DNA from: Idiomarina sp.
GTDB taxonomy: Bacteria > Pseudomonadota > Gammaproteobacteria > Enterobacterales > Alteromonadaceae
Length of the DNA: 64,000 nt
Direction: 5' to 3'
Assembly (NCBI GenBank): GCA_020831965.1
Contig: JAFIFP010000010.1
Location: 1 to 64,000, forward strand
Made by a program: the position numbers and the translations under genes. Positions 55,949-64,000 of the stretch are shown here, piece after piece; the stretch's first letter is position 1; each line of letters opens with the position of its first letter. The notes beneath the pieces are model-generated. The model was not told where the DNA came from, searched no databases, and saw nothing but the letters and a program-made list of their open reading frames with translations.

Positions 55949-57457
55949 TCACTTGTTTTCTTCTTCACTGAACCAGCAAATATTGCGGGCCTTCATAATT
56001 AACTCACCCGCCTGCTCCGCTGTCAGCGATTCAATCTCAGATAAATCATCAATGCCTTGCTCAGCAAGGTCTTCAAGCGTACGAACACCTTTCGAGGCCA
56101 ATTCAAACGCCAAGTGACGCTCCAGCCCTTCCAGGTTTAACAGAGTCTCGTCTGGCTCAGCACCTTCCAATGACTCTTCGTTCGCTAATGCTTGTGTTGT
56201 TAAATAATCACGAGCGCGAGCACGTAATTCTTCAACAGTATCTTCATCAAGGCCGTTAATCGCGAGTAACTCCGCCACTGGGACATAAGCCACTTCTTCT
56301 AATGAAGAGAAACCTTCATCAATTAACAGTCCTGCGAAATCTTCATCGATATCCAAACCATCGATAAACAATTTAGTCAGGCGCTCAGACTCAGCTTCAT
56401 TGCGCGCATTGAAGTCTTCCACCGTCATCACGTTCAAATCCCAACCGGTCAATTGACCTGCCAAGCGTACGTTCTGACCGTTACGGCCAATGGCTTGCGC
56501 CAAATTGCCTTCTTCGACCGCAATGTCCATCGTATGGGTTTCTTCGTCCATGACGATAGAGACAACCTCAGCCGGTGCCATGGCATTAATAACGAACTGT
56601 GCAGGGTTATCATCCCACAGGACGATATCTACACGCTCGCCAGCTAATTCGCCCGACACGGCTTGTACGCGCGCACCGCGCATACCCACACACGCGCCTA
56701 CTGGGTCAATGCGACGATCATTGCTTTTCACAGCAATTTTCGCGCGCGAACCTGGGTCACGTGCTGCACCTTTCACTTCAATCATTTCTTCGCCAATTTC
56801 TGGCACTTCAATGCGGAACAGCTCAATCAAGAAATCTGGATGTATGCGGCTCACGAACAACTGAGCGCCACGCGCTTCAGGACGCACAGCAAAGAGTAAC
56901 CCACGTACACGATCGCCAGGGCGAACATTCTCGCGTGGCAGCATATCTTCACGGAAAATAACTGCTTCAGCGTTGTTGCCCAAATCAAGGATAACGTTGT
57001 CACGTGACGTCTTCTTGACGATACCACTGATCAAACTACCCACTTGGTCTTCGTACTGCTCAACCACTTGCGCACGCTCAGCTTCACGGACCTTCTGGAA
57101 GATCACTTGCTTAGCGGTTTGCGTGGTAATGCGGTCAAACACAATGGAGTCAATTTGTTCTTCAACATAATCGCCCGCCTTCACTGACGGATCTTCATAT
57201 TGTGCCGCTGACAGAGAAATCTCTGAATAAGGATTCTCTAAACCACCATCAGATGGGTCTTCGACCACCATCCAACGACGGAATGTATCAAATTCGCCTG
57301 TTTGGCGATTAATCGCCACGCGCACATCGATGTCGCCATCGTATTTCTTCCGGGTCGCAGTCGCGATTGCAATCTCTAATGCCTCAAAGATTTTTTCTCT
57401 TGGCACGGCCTTCTCGTGAGAAACGGCCTCTGCAACCAGCAAAATTTCTTTATTCAT
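55949..57457 (-). CDS. nusA: Transcription factor NusA
   Basis: A 502-residue protein binding RNA polymerase in pausing, termination and antitermination. [20 protein letters not shown] starts the family; then S1 ([16 protein letters not shown]), two KH domains ([29 protein letters not shown]) and two acidic C-terminal repeats. ATG 57457 is used because the family begins there; upstream codons overlap rimP. Confidence 0.96.
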   Translation of the reverse strand: MNKEILLVAEAVSHEKAVPREKIFEALEIAIATATRKKYDGDIDVRVAINRQTGEFDTFRRWMVVEDPSDGGLENPYSEISLSAAQYEDPSVKAGDYVEEQIDSIVFDRITTQTAKQVIFQKVREAERAQVVEQYEDQVGSLISGIVKKTSRDNVILDLGNNAEAVIFREDMLPRENVRPGDRVRGLLFAVRPEARGAQLFVSRIHPDFLIELFRIEVPEIGEEMIEVKGAARDPGSRAKIAVKSNDRRIDPVGACVGMRGARVQAVSGELAGERVDIVLWDDNPAQFVINAMAPAEVVSIVMDEETHTMDIAVEEGNLAQAIGRNGQNVRLAGQLTGWDLNVMTVEDFNARNEAESERLTKLFIDGLDIDEDFAGLLIDEGFSSLEEVAYVPVAELLAINGLDEDTVEELRARARDYLTTQALANEESLEGAEPDETLLNLEGLERHLAFELASKGVRTLEDLAEQGIDDLSEIESLTAEQAGELIMKARNICWFSEEENK

Positions 57458-57482
57458 GCCCCTTGCCTCGTCAACTCTTGGT

Positions 57483-57941
57483 TCAATCAAACTTCGGAAC
57501 TAAGTGCGCTTTCTTAACTACTGGAAACGCCACTTCGAATGGTTGGTCTTCAACAGTGAACTTCAGTAGTTCACCTTCGACCGCAGTCAAGGTACCTGTA
57601 AATTTACGGCGATTCGCCACAGGCACTTGTAATTGCACACTAATCTCTTCACCGATTAACGGTTCATAATGTGCGAGTTTAAACAATGGGCGATCCATCC
57701 CAGGGGAGGACACCTCAAGATTGTACTCAGAACTAATCGGGTCTTCGACGTCTAACAACGCACTCACCTGACGGCTCACGAGTGCGCAGTCTTCAATCAC
57801 CACACCATTTTCATGATCGATATAAAGACGCAGCGTGGAATGTTTTCCCGCACGTACAAACTCAATCCCTAACAACTCAAACCCAGTGGCTTCCACCGCG
57901 GGCTCAAGCATCGATGTCAAACGTTCTACCAACGTTGCCAA
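57483..57941 (-). CDS. rimP: Ribosome maturation factor RimP
   Basis: A 152-residue 30S-assembly protein. [40 protein letters not shown] and GMDRPLF are family blocks. The start is TTG 57941: GGAGG (57947-57951) lies 5 bases before it and the product begins MATLVERL, close to E. coli RimP. An ATG at 57959 lies upstream of that ribosome site and inside a terminator T run. Confidence 0.93.
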   Translation of the reverse strand: MATLVERLTSMLEPAVEATGFELLGIEFVRAGKHSTLRLYIDHENGVVIEDCALVSRQVSALLDVEDPISSEYNLEVSSPGMDRPLFKLAHYEPLIGEEISVQLQVPVANRRKFTGTLTAVEGELLKFTVEDQPFEVAFPVVKKAHLVPKFD

Positions 57942-57957
57942 CGCAACCTCCAGAAAC

Positions 57958-57977
57958 AAAAAAAGGGCATAATGCCC
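57958..57977 (-). terminator. Second terminator/attenuator in the rimP leader
   Basis: GGGCA-TTA-TGCCC followed by seven T on the minus strand, ending only 17 bases before the rimP start. It would limit expression of rimP-nusA-infB. NusA autoregulation through leader terminators is known in E. coli. Confidence 0.65.
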
Positions 57978-58017
57978 AGTTCGCAGGTCAACTTACCAGA
58001 GTCGAGGCCTAGATAGC

Positions 58018-58045
58018 AAAAAGCCCCGTACGCTGTCGGGGCTTT
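58018..58045 (-). terminator. First terminator between tRNA-fMet and rimP
   Basis: Stem AAAGCCCCG / CGGGGCTTT with an eight-base loop, followed on the minus strand by TTTGCT. Confidence 0.8.
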
Positions 58046-58112
58046 ACAATCATTTTCAGCCTGTCGACCCGAGTTTTGCAACCGCTTACGCCGTTGTCTT
58101 ATAAACTCGAAC

Positions 58113-58189
<77 letters not shown>

Positions 58190-58202
58190 TCCGAATGTCT
58201 TT

Positions 58203-58230
58203 ATTATACCGTGGCGCACCCTAATTGCAA
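58203..58230 (-). promoter_or_regulatory. Promoter of tRNA-fMet and the nusA operon
   Basis: On the minus strand TTGCAA, 16 bases, TATAAT, about 13 bases before the tRNA. Confidence 0.7.
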
Positions 58231-58280
58231 CCGCTGCTGCCCTTAGAAAGCCCGTTTTTACTGATATAACAAAGATTTAT

Positions 58281-58367
58281 TGGTGCCGAAGACGAGACTT
58301 GAACTCGTACGCTCAGAAGAGCACCACCCCCTCAAGATGGCGTGTCTACCAATTCCACCACTTCGGC
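58281..58367 (-). tRNA. leuU: tRNA-Leu (GAG)
   Basis: 87 bases with CCA. Acceptor GCCGAAG / CTTCGGC, anticodon stem CCATC / GGTGG with a T-G pair, loop TTGAGGG, long variable arm. It follows secG by 21 bases, like leuU in E. coli, and is probably co-transcribed with it. Confidence 0.94.
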
Positions 58368-58388
58368 AATTCTTGTACTACGTCTTCC

Positions 58389-58703
58389 TTAGTTAACCGG
58401 TGGTAATTCGTTGCGATCTGATGCTTGCTCAGACGCTGGAACTTCCAAATCCATCCAGTCTTCTTCACCGCCGGTATTTGCGGCCATGTTACCTAACATA
58501 AGGCTGAGTAGAAAAAAGGTTACGGCCATAATTGCCGTCATGCGCGTCAGGAAGTTACCTGAACCGCCAGAGCCAAACACTGTGTTTGACGCACCCGCAC
58601 CGAAAGAGGCACCCATTTCTGCGCCTTTTCCTTTTTGAAGCAGGATCAGAGCGATGAGACCAACCGCTACGAGTAAATAAATAACCATCAATAGTTCATA
58701 CAT
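58389..58703 (-). CDS. secG: Preprotein translocase subunit SecG
   Basis: A 104-residue protein with two membrane helices (LLMVIYLLVAVGLIALILLQ and RMTAIMAVTFFLLSLML) joined by KGKGAEMGASFGAGASNTVFG, the SecG signature. It aids SecYEG protein export. Three bases from tpiA. Confidence 0.95.
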   Translation of the reverse strand: MYELLMVIYLLVAVGLIALILLQKGKGAEMGASFGAGASNTVFGSGGSGNFLTRMTAIMAVTFFLLSLMLGNMAANTGGEEDWMDLEVPASEQASDRNELPPVN

Positions 58704-58706
58704 AAA

Positions 58707-59456
58707 TTAACTATCCTGTGCTGCCTTGCATATGGCGGCGAATTGATGCGGCTCTAAACTTGCGGCGCCAATCAAACCACCATCGATGTCGACTTGACTA
58801 AACAAGTCCCGGGCATTATCCGGCTTCACACTGCCACCGTAGAGTAATTGCATGTTCTCGGCGACACTTGAATTCTGTTTCTGCAGCCAACTCCGAATCA
58901 ATGCATGCACTTCTTGTGCTTGTTCGGGGCTTGCTGTTTTGCCTGTGCCAATGGCCCAAACGGGTTCGTATGCAATGACCAGTTTCGCTAAGTCAACGCC
59001 CTCGAGCCCTGCTTCCAGCTGCTTCAGAATCACCGCGGACGTTTCATTGCCGTCACGCTCAGCTTCTGTTTCACCAACACACACTACAGGTGTCATGCCG
59101 GCTTGCTGGATGGCTTTCGCTTTTGCTGCAACTTGAGCATCTGTTTCACCAAAAAGAGCTCGGCGTTCAGAGTGTCCAACTAACACGTAGCGACAACCCA
59201 CACTTTGCAGCATGCCGGTAGAAGTTTCTCCGGTAAACGCGCCGCTTGTGTGTTCGCTGCAATGCTGTGCACCAAATACCATATCCGGGTATTGGCGAAC
59301 GGCTTCAGCCAAAAAGATTACAGGTGGACAAATCACTTGTGCAACCGGTAGCGTAGCGCTCTCTGCTGATTGGCTCGTTGCGTAATCCGCAAAAGCTTTC
59401 AACAAGTCTCGACTACCATTTAGCTTCCAGTTTGCAATGACCAGTGGTTGGCGCAC
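58707..59456 (-). CDS. tpiA: Triosephosphate isomerase
   Basis: A 249-residue glycolytic enzyme. NWKLNGS (active Lys), VLVGHSERR (active His), VIAYEPVWAIGTGKT (active Glu) and the LLYGGSVKPDN phosphate loop are intact. GTG start with AGGAGG 4 bases before. Its place between glmM and secG differs from E. coli but is common in other gammaproteobacteria. About 100 bases with no clear signal precede it. Confidence 0.97.
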   Translation of the reverse strand: MRQPLVIANWKLNGSRDLLKAFADYATSQSAESATLPVAQVICPPVIFLAEAVRQYPDMVFGAQHCSEHTSGAFTGETSTGMLQSVGCRYVLVGHSERRALFGETDAQVAAKAKAIQQAGMTPVVCVGETEAERDGNETSAVILKQLEAGLEGVDLAKLVIAYEPVWAIGTGKTASPEQAQEVHALIRSWLQKQNSSVAENMQLLYGGSVKPDNARDLFSQVDIDGGLIGAASLEPHQFAAICKAAQDS

Positions 59457-59558
59457 AAGGCCTCCTGTCCTGTTCTCTAAGCGGCGCAGATAGTACCGAA
59501 CATCCCGTTCGGATACAAGCTCCGCTCACAAGTTTTTGTAAAAATCATGACTGATTGG

Positions 59559-60896
59559 TTACTCTGCATTCACTGCTTCAACTTCTTGCGCAATTTGCTG
59601 TGCATAAGCGCGCACAGCGCTTAATTCTTCACCTTCAACCATGACGCGGATTAAGGGTTCTGTACCAGACTTACGAAGGAGCACACGTCCCTTCTTACCC
59701 AGCGCACGTTCTACTTCTTCGGCCGCCGACTTTACGTTGTCAGCCGCAAGTGGTTGCGTACCTTTTTGGAACCGCACGTTCACAAGTATTTGCGGGAATT
59801 TCGTCATACCTTCGAGCAATTCGCGAGCACCGCATTCTTTGCGGGCCATGGCAGTCAAAAACTGTAAAGCAGCGAGAATGCCGTCGCCGGTCGTGTGATG
59901 TTTCAGGTTAATAATATGCCCTGAGTTCTCGCCACCGATAGCCCAGCGGTGTTCTGCCAGCGCCTCCATGACATGGCGGTCACCAACATTTGTACGAATA
60001 AAGGGAACACCCAAACGCTCAAGCGCAAGCTCTAAGCCCATATTCGACATTAAGGTGCCAGCAACGCCGCCCTCAAGATCGCCATCGGCAAGCGCTTGCT
60101 TCACCAGTGCATAAACAATTTCATCACCATCAATCAATTGCCCTTTCGCGTCGACCACCATTAATCGGTCACCATCACCGTCTAACGCCAGGCCTACCTC
60201 AGCTTTATGTTCAACTACCGCTTTGGCAAGTGCCGCGGTGTTCGTCGCGCCGCAGTCCTTATTAATGTTCAAACCGTCTGGCCGGGTGCCAACTTCAATC
60301 ACTTCTGCACCGAGCTCACGAAACACATTCGGGGCAATGTGATAGGTGGCGCCGTTGGCGCAATCCACCACAATCTTGCGCCCAACAAGCGACAGCTCAG
60401 ACGGGAAGATACTCTTACAAAACTCGATGTAGCGACCTGCAGCATCATGCACGCGAGATGCACGCCCGAGCTGTTCTGATGGAACACAGTCCATCGGCTC
60501 ATCCATCATCGCTTCAATTTGCTGCTCAATATCATCAGAGAGCTTGTAACCCGCGTCGGAGAAGAACTTAATTCCATTGTCATAATAAGGATTGTGCGAG
60601 GCGCTAATCACAATACCAGCGGCCGCTCGGAACGTCCGCGTGAGATAGGCAATAGCAGGCGTTGGCATGGGGCCTAAAAACTCAACATTCACACCCGCAG
60701 CGGAAAACCCAGCTTCAAGCGCTGACTCCAACATATAACCAGAAATGCGTGTGTCTTTACCGATCAGTACCCGCTTATTGCCTTGTGCAGCAAATACTTT
60801 TCCTGCCGCCCAGCCAAGTTTCAATACAAACTCAGGTGTGATCGGATAGTCACCAACATGGCCACGAATGCCATCTGTTCCAAAATACTTCCCCAT
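59559..60896 (-). CDS. glmM: Phosphoglucosamine mutase
   Basis: A 445-residue enzyme making glucosamine-1-phosphate for peptidoglycan and [12 protein letters not shown] starts it, the phosphoserine loop is [22 protein letters not shown] binds metal, and GGENSGH and [12 protein letters not shown] bind sugar and phosphate. ATG 60896 gives the family start and length; GTG 60908 would overlap folP but lies too close to AGGAGA. Confidence 0.96.
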   Translation of the reverse strand: MGKYFGTDGIRGHVGDYPITPEFVLKLGWAAGKVFAAQGNKRVLIGKDTRISGYMLESALEAGFSAAGVNVEFLGPMPTPAIAYLTRTFRAAAGIVISASHNPYYDNGIKFFSDAGYKLSDDIEQQIEAMMDEPMDCVPSEQLGRASRVHDAAGRYIEFCKSIFPSELSLVGRKIVVDCANGATYHIAPNVFRELGAEVIEVGTRPDGLNINKDCGATNTAALAKAVVEHKAEVGLALDGDGDRLMVVDAKGQLIDGDEIVYALVKQALADGDLEGGVAGTLMSNMGLELALERLGVPFIRTNVGDRHVMEALAEHRWAIGGENSGHIINLKHHTTGDGILAALQFLTAMARKECGARELLEGMTKFPQILVNVRFQKGTQPLAADNVKSAAEEVERALGKKGRVLLRKSGTEPLIRVMVEGEELSAVRAYAQQIAQEVEAVNAE

Positions 60897-60901
60897 TGTA
60901 C

Positions 60902-61714
60902 TTAACACTCTCCTGTTAGTGTTGCAGTGACCACTTTCAGTGCGTCTACTGTTTCCGCAACATCATGAACTCGAATAATTTGGGCACCTTTTAACGCTGC
61001 AATCACCGCCGCAGCCAGGCTGGCGGCCAAGCGCTCATCGACAGCCCGACCAGTGACATGCCCCAACATTGATTTACGCGAAATGCCAGCTAACACAGGC
61101 AACCTAAACTCTTGAAATGCCTGTAACCGCTGCAATAATTCGTAATTGTGCCGCATGCTCTTACCAAAACCAAACCCTGGATCAAGAATAAGTCGCTGCC
61201 GCTCAATCCCGACGCGCTCACAGTCTCGAATCCTGGACTCAAAAAACTGCTTCACTTCATTCACTACATCTTCATATATCGGATTATCTTGCATATTTCG
61301 AGGTTTGCCCTGCATGTGCATCAGGCAAATCTGTGCTTGCGTTGCAGCAGCAGCCTCTAAAGCTCCTTCTTCACGCAACGCTCGAACATCATTAATCATT
61401 GCAGCCCCTGCAGCCACCGCAGCGGTCATCACTTGCGCTTTACTGGTATCAATAGAGACCTGCACATTCAGCTCAGCACGCAGCCGCTCAATCACCGGAA
61501 TCACGCGTTTAAGCTCATCGTCTAGGGCAACATCAGGCGCACCGGGTCGAGTTGACTCTCCACCCACATCAATCCAATCCGCGCCTGCCGCTACCATGGC
61601 TTCAGCGTGGCGTAGTGCCATATCGAGTCGATGAAATTGACCCCCATCAGAAAACGAGTCTGGGGTAACATTCAAGATCCCCATGACCTGAATCGGTACG
61701 GTTGAGACGGGCAT
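60902..61714 (-). CDS. folP: Dihydropteroate synthase
   Basis: A 270-residue folate enzyme, the sulfonamide target. [46 protein letters not shown] and the DPGFGFGKS pterin site are present. AGGAG 7 bases before ATG. It sits between ftsH and glmM. Confidence 0.96.
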   Translation of the reverse strand: MPVSTVPIQVMGILNVTPDSFSDGGQFHRLDMALRHAEAMVAAGADWIDVGGESTRPGAPDVALDDELKRVIPVIERLRAELNVQVSIDTSKAQVMTAAVAAGAAMINDVRALREEGALEAAAATQAQICLMHMQGKPRNMQDNPIYEDVVNEVKQFFESRIRDCERVGIERQRLILDPGFGFGKSMRHNYELLQRLQAFQEFRLPVLAGISRKSMLGHVTGRAVDERLAASLAAAVIAALKGAQIIRVHDVAETVDALKVVTATLTGEC

Positions 61715-61758
61715 GGACAGGCTCCTCTGTATAATTTACCAGCAGCGTCATTGAACCT

Positions 61759-61786
61759 AAAAAAATGCCCCGTAAACGGGGCATTT
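61759..61786 (-). terminator. Intrinsic terminator after ftsH
   Basis: Stem AAATGCCCCG / CGGGGCATTT with a four-base loop, then a run of seven T on the minus strand. Confidence 0.85.
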
Positions 61787-61792
61787 AATTAT

Positions 61793-63739
61793 TTAACTTG
61801 CGGGCGACTCATCGGGTTTATCTAACCCAAGCTTCGGCTCATCTTTATCTTTCGCCTTTTCCGCTTCGCCGCCAGAGCTTCCTGAGCTCTTTTTGTCATC
61901 TTTATCGTGCCAGCTCTCTGGCTCACGAACTTCACGACGCGCCATTAAATCGTCAATCTGCGCCGCATCAATGGTTTCATACTTCATCAATGCATCTTTC
62001 ATAGAGTGCAGAATGTCGATATTTTCTTCGAGTATGTTCTTCGCACGCTGGTAGTTGCGATCAATAACTTCGCGGATTTCTGCGTCAATCGCCCGCATTG
62101 TGTCATCCGACATCTGTTTATTTTGCGCAACCGAACGTCCTAAGAATACTTGGCCGTCATCTTCGGCATACAGCAACGGTCCCATTTTATCGGACAGTCC
62201 CCATTGGGTCACCATCTTACGTGCGATCGCAGTCGCCCGTTCGATATCATTCGATGCGCCCGTGGTAACTTTTTCATCACCATAAATAATCTGTTCAGCC
62301 AAACGCCCACCGTACAAGCTTGACAGCATACTTTCTAAATGTTGCTTGCTATGGCTCCAGCGGTCTTGTTCAGGTAAGTACATGGTCACACCCAGCGCAC
62401 GACCGCGCGGAATGATAGACACTTTGTACACTGGGTCATGATCAGGGACTAAGCGCCCAACAATGGCATGTCCTGCTTCATGATAAGCCGTCATTTCTTT
62501 CTCAGACTCAGTCATGACCATCGACTTGCGCTCGGAACCCATCAAAATCTTATCTTTGGCTTTCTCAAACTCGGCCATAGAAACCATGCGACGATTCTCG
62601 CGTGCTGCAAACAGCGCGGCTTCGTTCACCAAGTTAGCGAGATCCGCACCAGAGAAGCCAGGCGTACCACGAGCGATAAGTGCTGGCTCAACGTCGTCAG
62701 CAATTGGCACTTTGCGCATATGTACTTTCAAAATTTGTTCACGGCCACGAACATCTGGCAAACCAACAGTCACCTGACGGTCAAAGCGACCTGGACGCAA
62801 CAACGCTGGATCGAGTACGTCTGGGCGGTTGGTCGCGGCAATCACGATGATGCCCTCGTTCCCTTCAAAGCCGTCCATTTCTACAAGCATCTGGTTCAGT
62901 GTTTGCTCACGCTCATCATGTCCGCCACCTAAACCGGCGCCACGTTGGCGACCTACCGCGTCGATCTCATCGATAAAAATGATACAAGGTGCGGCTTTCT
63001 TCGCTTGCTCAAACATGTCACGCACGCGTGACGCACCAACACCCACAAACATTTCGACGAAGTCAGAGCCGGAAATCGTGTAGAAAGGTACTTTCGCTTC
63101 ACCAGCAACTGCCTTCGCAAGCAATGTTTTACCGGTTCCCGGAGGACCAACCATCAGGACGCCCTTAGGAATACGACCACCCAGTCGTTGGAATTTCGAT
63201 GGGTCGCGTAAGAAGTCGACCAACTCAGCAACTTCTTCCTTCGCTTCTTCACAGCCAGCAACGTCCGCTAGCGTCGTTTTAACTTGGTCTTCACCCATCA
63301 AGCGGGCCTTGCTTTTACCGAAGGACATCGCGCCTCGGCCACCGCCGCCCTGCATTTGACGCATGAAGAAAATCCACACGGCAATCAGGAGTAACATGGG
63401 GAACCAGGAGATAAAGATGGTTCCTAACAGGCTACGCTGTTCAGGTTCGACATACTGAATTTGAACATTGCCTTGGCTGAGCAGTTCATTAAGTAGGTCT
63501 GGGTCTTGGGCAGGCATGACGCTGCGGAACTGGTCACCTGTCCGCATCGTACCTGTGATGGTTCTCTTCGATTCATTAATCGTGACTTCACGCACATCGC
63601 CGCGGTTCACATACTGCACAAATTCTGAGTATGTGTACGAGCGGGCGTCACCACCACCTGTGTTAATTCCCTGGAACACGCTCATCAGGACGACGGCGAT
63701 AACCAACCAGAGAATAAGATTCTTAGCCATGTCGCTCAC
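61793..63739 (-). CDS. ftsH: ATP-dependent zinc metalloprotease FtsH
   Basis: A 648-residue inner-membrane AAA protease. Two N-terminal helices enclose a periplasmic domain; Walker A is [13 protein letters not shown], Walker [10 protein letters not shown], the [21 protein letters not shown], and the zinc site HEAGH ([11 protein letters not shown]). It degrades membrane proteins, LpxC and sigma32 in E. coli. GTG 63739 has AGAGG 8 bases upstream; ATG 63730 (MAKNLILW) is the alternative, the same ambiguity as in E. coli. Confidence 0.97.
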   Translation of the reverse strand: MSDMAKNLILWLVIAVVLMSVFQGINTGGGDARSYTYSEFVQYVNRGDVREVTINESKRTITGTMRTGDQFRSVMPAQDPDLLNELLSQGNVQIQYVEPEQRSLLGTIFISWFPMLLLIAVWIFFMRQMQGGGGRGAMSFGKSKARLMGEDQVKTTLADVAGCEEAKEEVAELVDFLRDPSKFQRLGGRIPKGVLMVGPPGTGKTLLAKAVAGEAKVPFYTISGSDFVEMFVGVGASRVRDMFEQAKKAAPCIIFIDEIDAVGRQRGAGLGGGHDEREQTLNQMLVEMDGFEGNEGIIVIAATNRPDVLDPALLRPGRFDRQVTVGLPDVRGREQILKVHMRKVPIADDVEPALIARGTPGFSGADLANLVNEAALFAARENRRMVSMAEFEKAKDKILMGSERKSMVMTESEKEMTAYHEAGHAIVGRLVPDHDPVYKVSIIPRGRALGVTMYLPEQDRWSHSKQHLESMLSSLYGGRLAEQIIYGDEKVTTGASNDIERATAIARKMVTQWGLSDKMGPLLYAEDDGQVFLGRSVAQNKQMSDDTMRAIDAEIREVIDRNYQRAKNILEENIDILHSMKDALMKYETIDAAQIDDLMARREVREPESWHDKDDKKSSGSSGGEAEKAKDKDEPKLGLDKPDESPAS

Positions 63740-63777
63740 TGCTGTTACCTCTCACTACTTTGCTACCCTCAAGGGTA

Positions 63778-64000
63778 CTACACTTTATACCCGGTCGCTA
63801 CCAAGTACACCTCGCGTGAACGGGCTCTAGACGAGTCCGGTTTGCGTACACGAACTTGCTTAAACGCACCTCGTACATCTTTCAGGAAGGGATCAAATCC
63901 TTCCCCTTGAAATACTTTGACGACAAAAACACCGTCAGGTTTCAATACTTGCCGACACATATCCAATGCCAACTCAACCAAATACATTGACCGAGGAATG
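63778..64000 (-). CDS. rlmE: 23S rRNA U2552 2'-O-methyltransferase, C-terminal part
   Basis: The last 73 residues or so of RlmE (FtsJ/RrmJ); the rest lies beyond the window. [40 protein letters not shown] and [20 protein letters not shown] match the family C terminus, including the catalytic Lys (VVKVFQG) and Glu (SREVYLV). It precedes ftsH as in E. coli. Confidence 0.93.
   Translation of the reverse strand, partial: IPRSMYLVELALDMCRQVLKPDGVFVVKVFQGEGFDPFLKDVRGAFKQVRVRKPDSSRARSREVYLVATGYKV

Overview
The window comes from a gammaproteobacterium. Gene order and protein sequences suit the Alteromonadales/Idiomarinaceae, but this placement is an inference from synteny and protein feel, not from a database search. 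About 1-6 kb is an accessory region laid out like the distal part of an integron cassette array. All its small genes run on the + strand and are separated by imperfect inverted repeats whose ends carry the attC core (YYAAC ... GTTRRRY). The cargo is a YcxB-like protein, an SRA-HNH modification-dependent endonuclease broken by one in-frame stop, a lipoprotein amidohydrolase, a Phd/ParE toxin-antitoxin pair, a BrnT/BrnA pair and remnants of a third pair. An IS3-family element sits in the array. No integrase is visible; if present it lies left of the window. From 6 to 9.4 kb there are small exported proteins of unknown role (two lipoproteins, a membrane protein, a periplasmic protein and an outer-membrane-like protein). 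A YefM/YoeB module follows just before the housekeeping chromosome resumes.

From 10.2 to 12.6 kb lies rplY(ctc)-pth-ychF. From 12.7 to 17 kb a minus-strand cluster encodes an exported truncated haemoglobin, a DUF3034-like protein (frameshifted), a GGDEF-EAL membrane protein and a cupredoxin-like protein with an in-frame TAA. Two of these four genes are therefore damaged. fumC and a short-chain dehydrogenase follow.

From 19.4 to 42.6 kb is the classical block also found around the E. coli metT-leuW-gln tRNA operon: five tRNAs (Met, Leu, Gln, Gln, Leu), ubiF, a DMT permease whose only plausible full-length start is CTG, miaB, phoH/ybeZ, ybeY, corC, lnt, leuS, lptE, holA, nadD, rsfS, rlmH, mrdA, mrdB, mltB, rlpA, dacA, a D-amino-acid transaminase-like gene, ybeD, lipB and lipA. 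These genes are tightly packed, often with overlapping stop and start codons. They join tRNA modification, ribosome maturation, lipoprotein and LPS assembly, cell elongation and lipoate synthesis.

From 42.7 to 64 kb nearly everything is on the minus strand and follows the E. coli metY-pnp-nlpI and rlmE-ftsH-folP-glmM-secG-leuU order. Read in transcription order it runs: rlmE (cut by the window edge), ftsH, folP, glmM, tpiA, secG, tRNA-Leu, tRNA-fMet, rimP, nusA, infB, rbfA, truB, rpsO, pnp. After pnp come non-core genes (a CAT-like acetyltransferase on the + strand, an S9 oligopeptidase, an alpha/beta hydrolase), then nlpI and a secreted M64-like zinc peptidase. The rimP leader carries two successive intrinsic terminators.

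I did not find CRISPR arrays, prophage genes or rRNA. The strongest candidates for follow-up are the integron-borne SRA-HNH endonuclease, the partly decayed haemoglobin/DUF3034/GGDEF-EAL/cupredoxin cluster, and the NlpI-peptidase pair. No stretch over about 300 bases lacks a gene or gene remnant.
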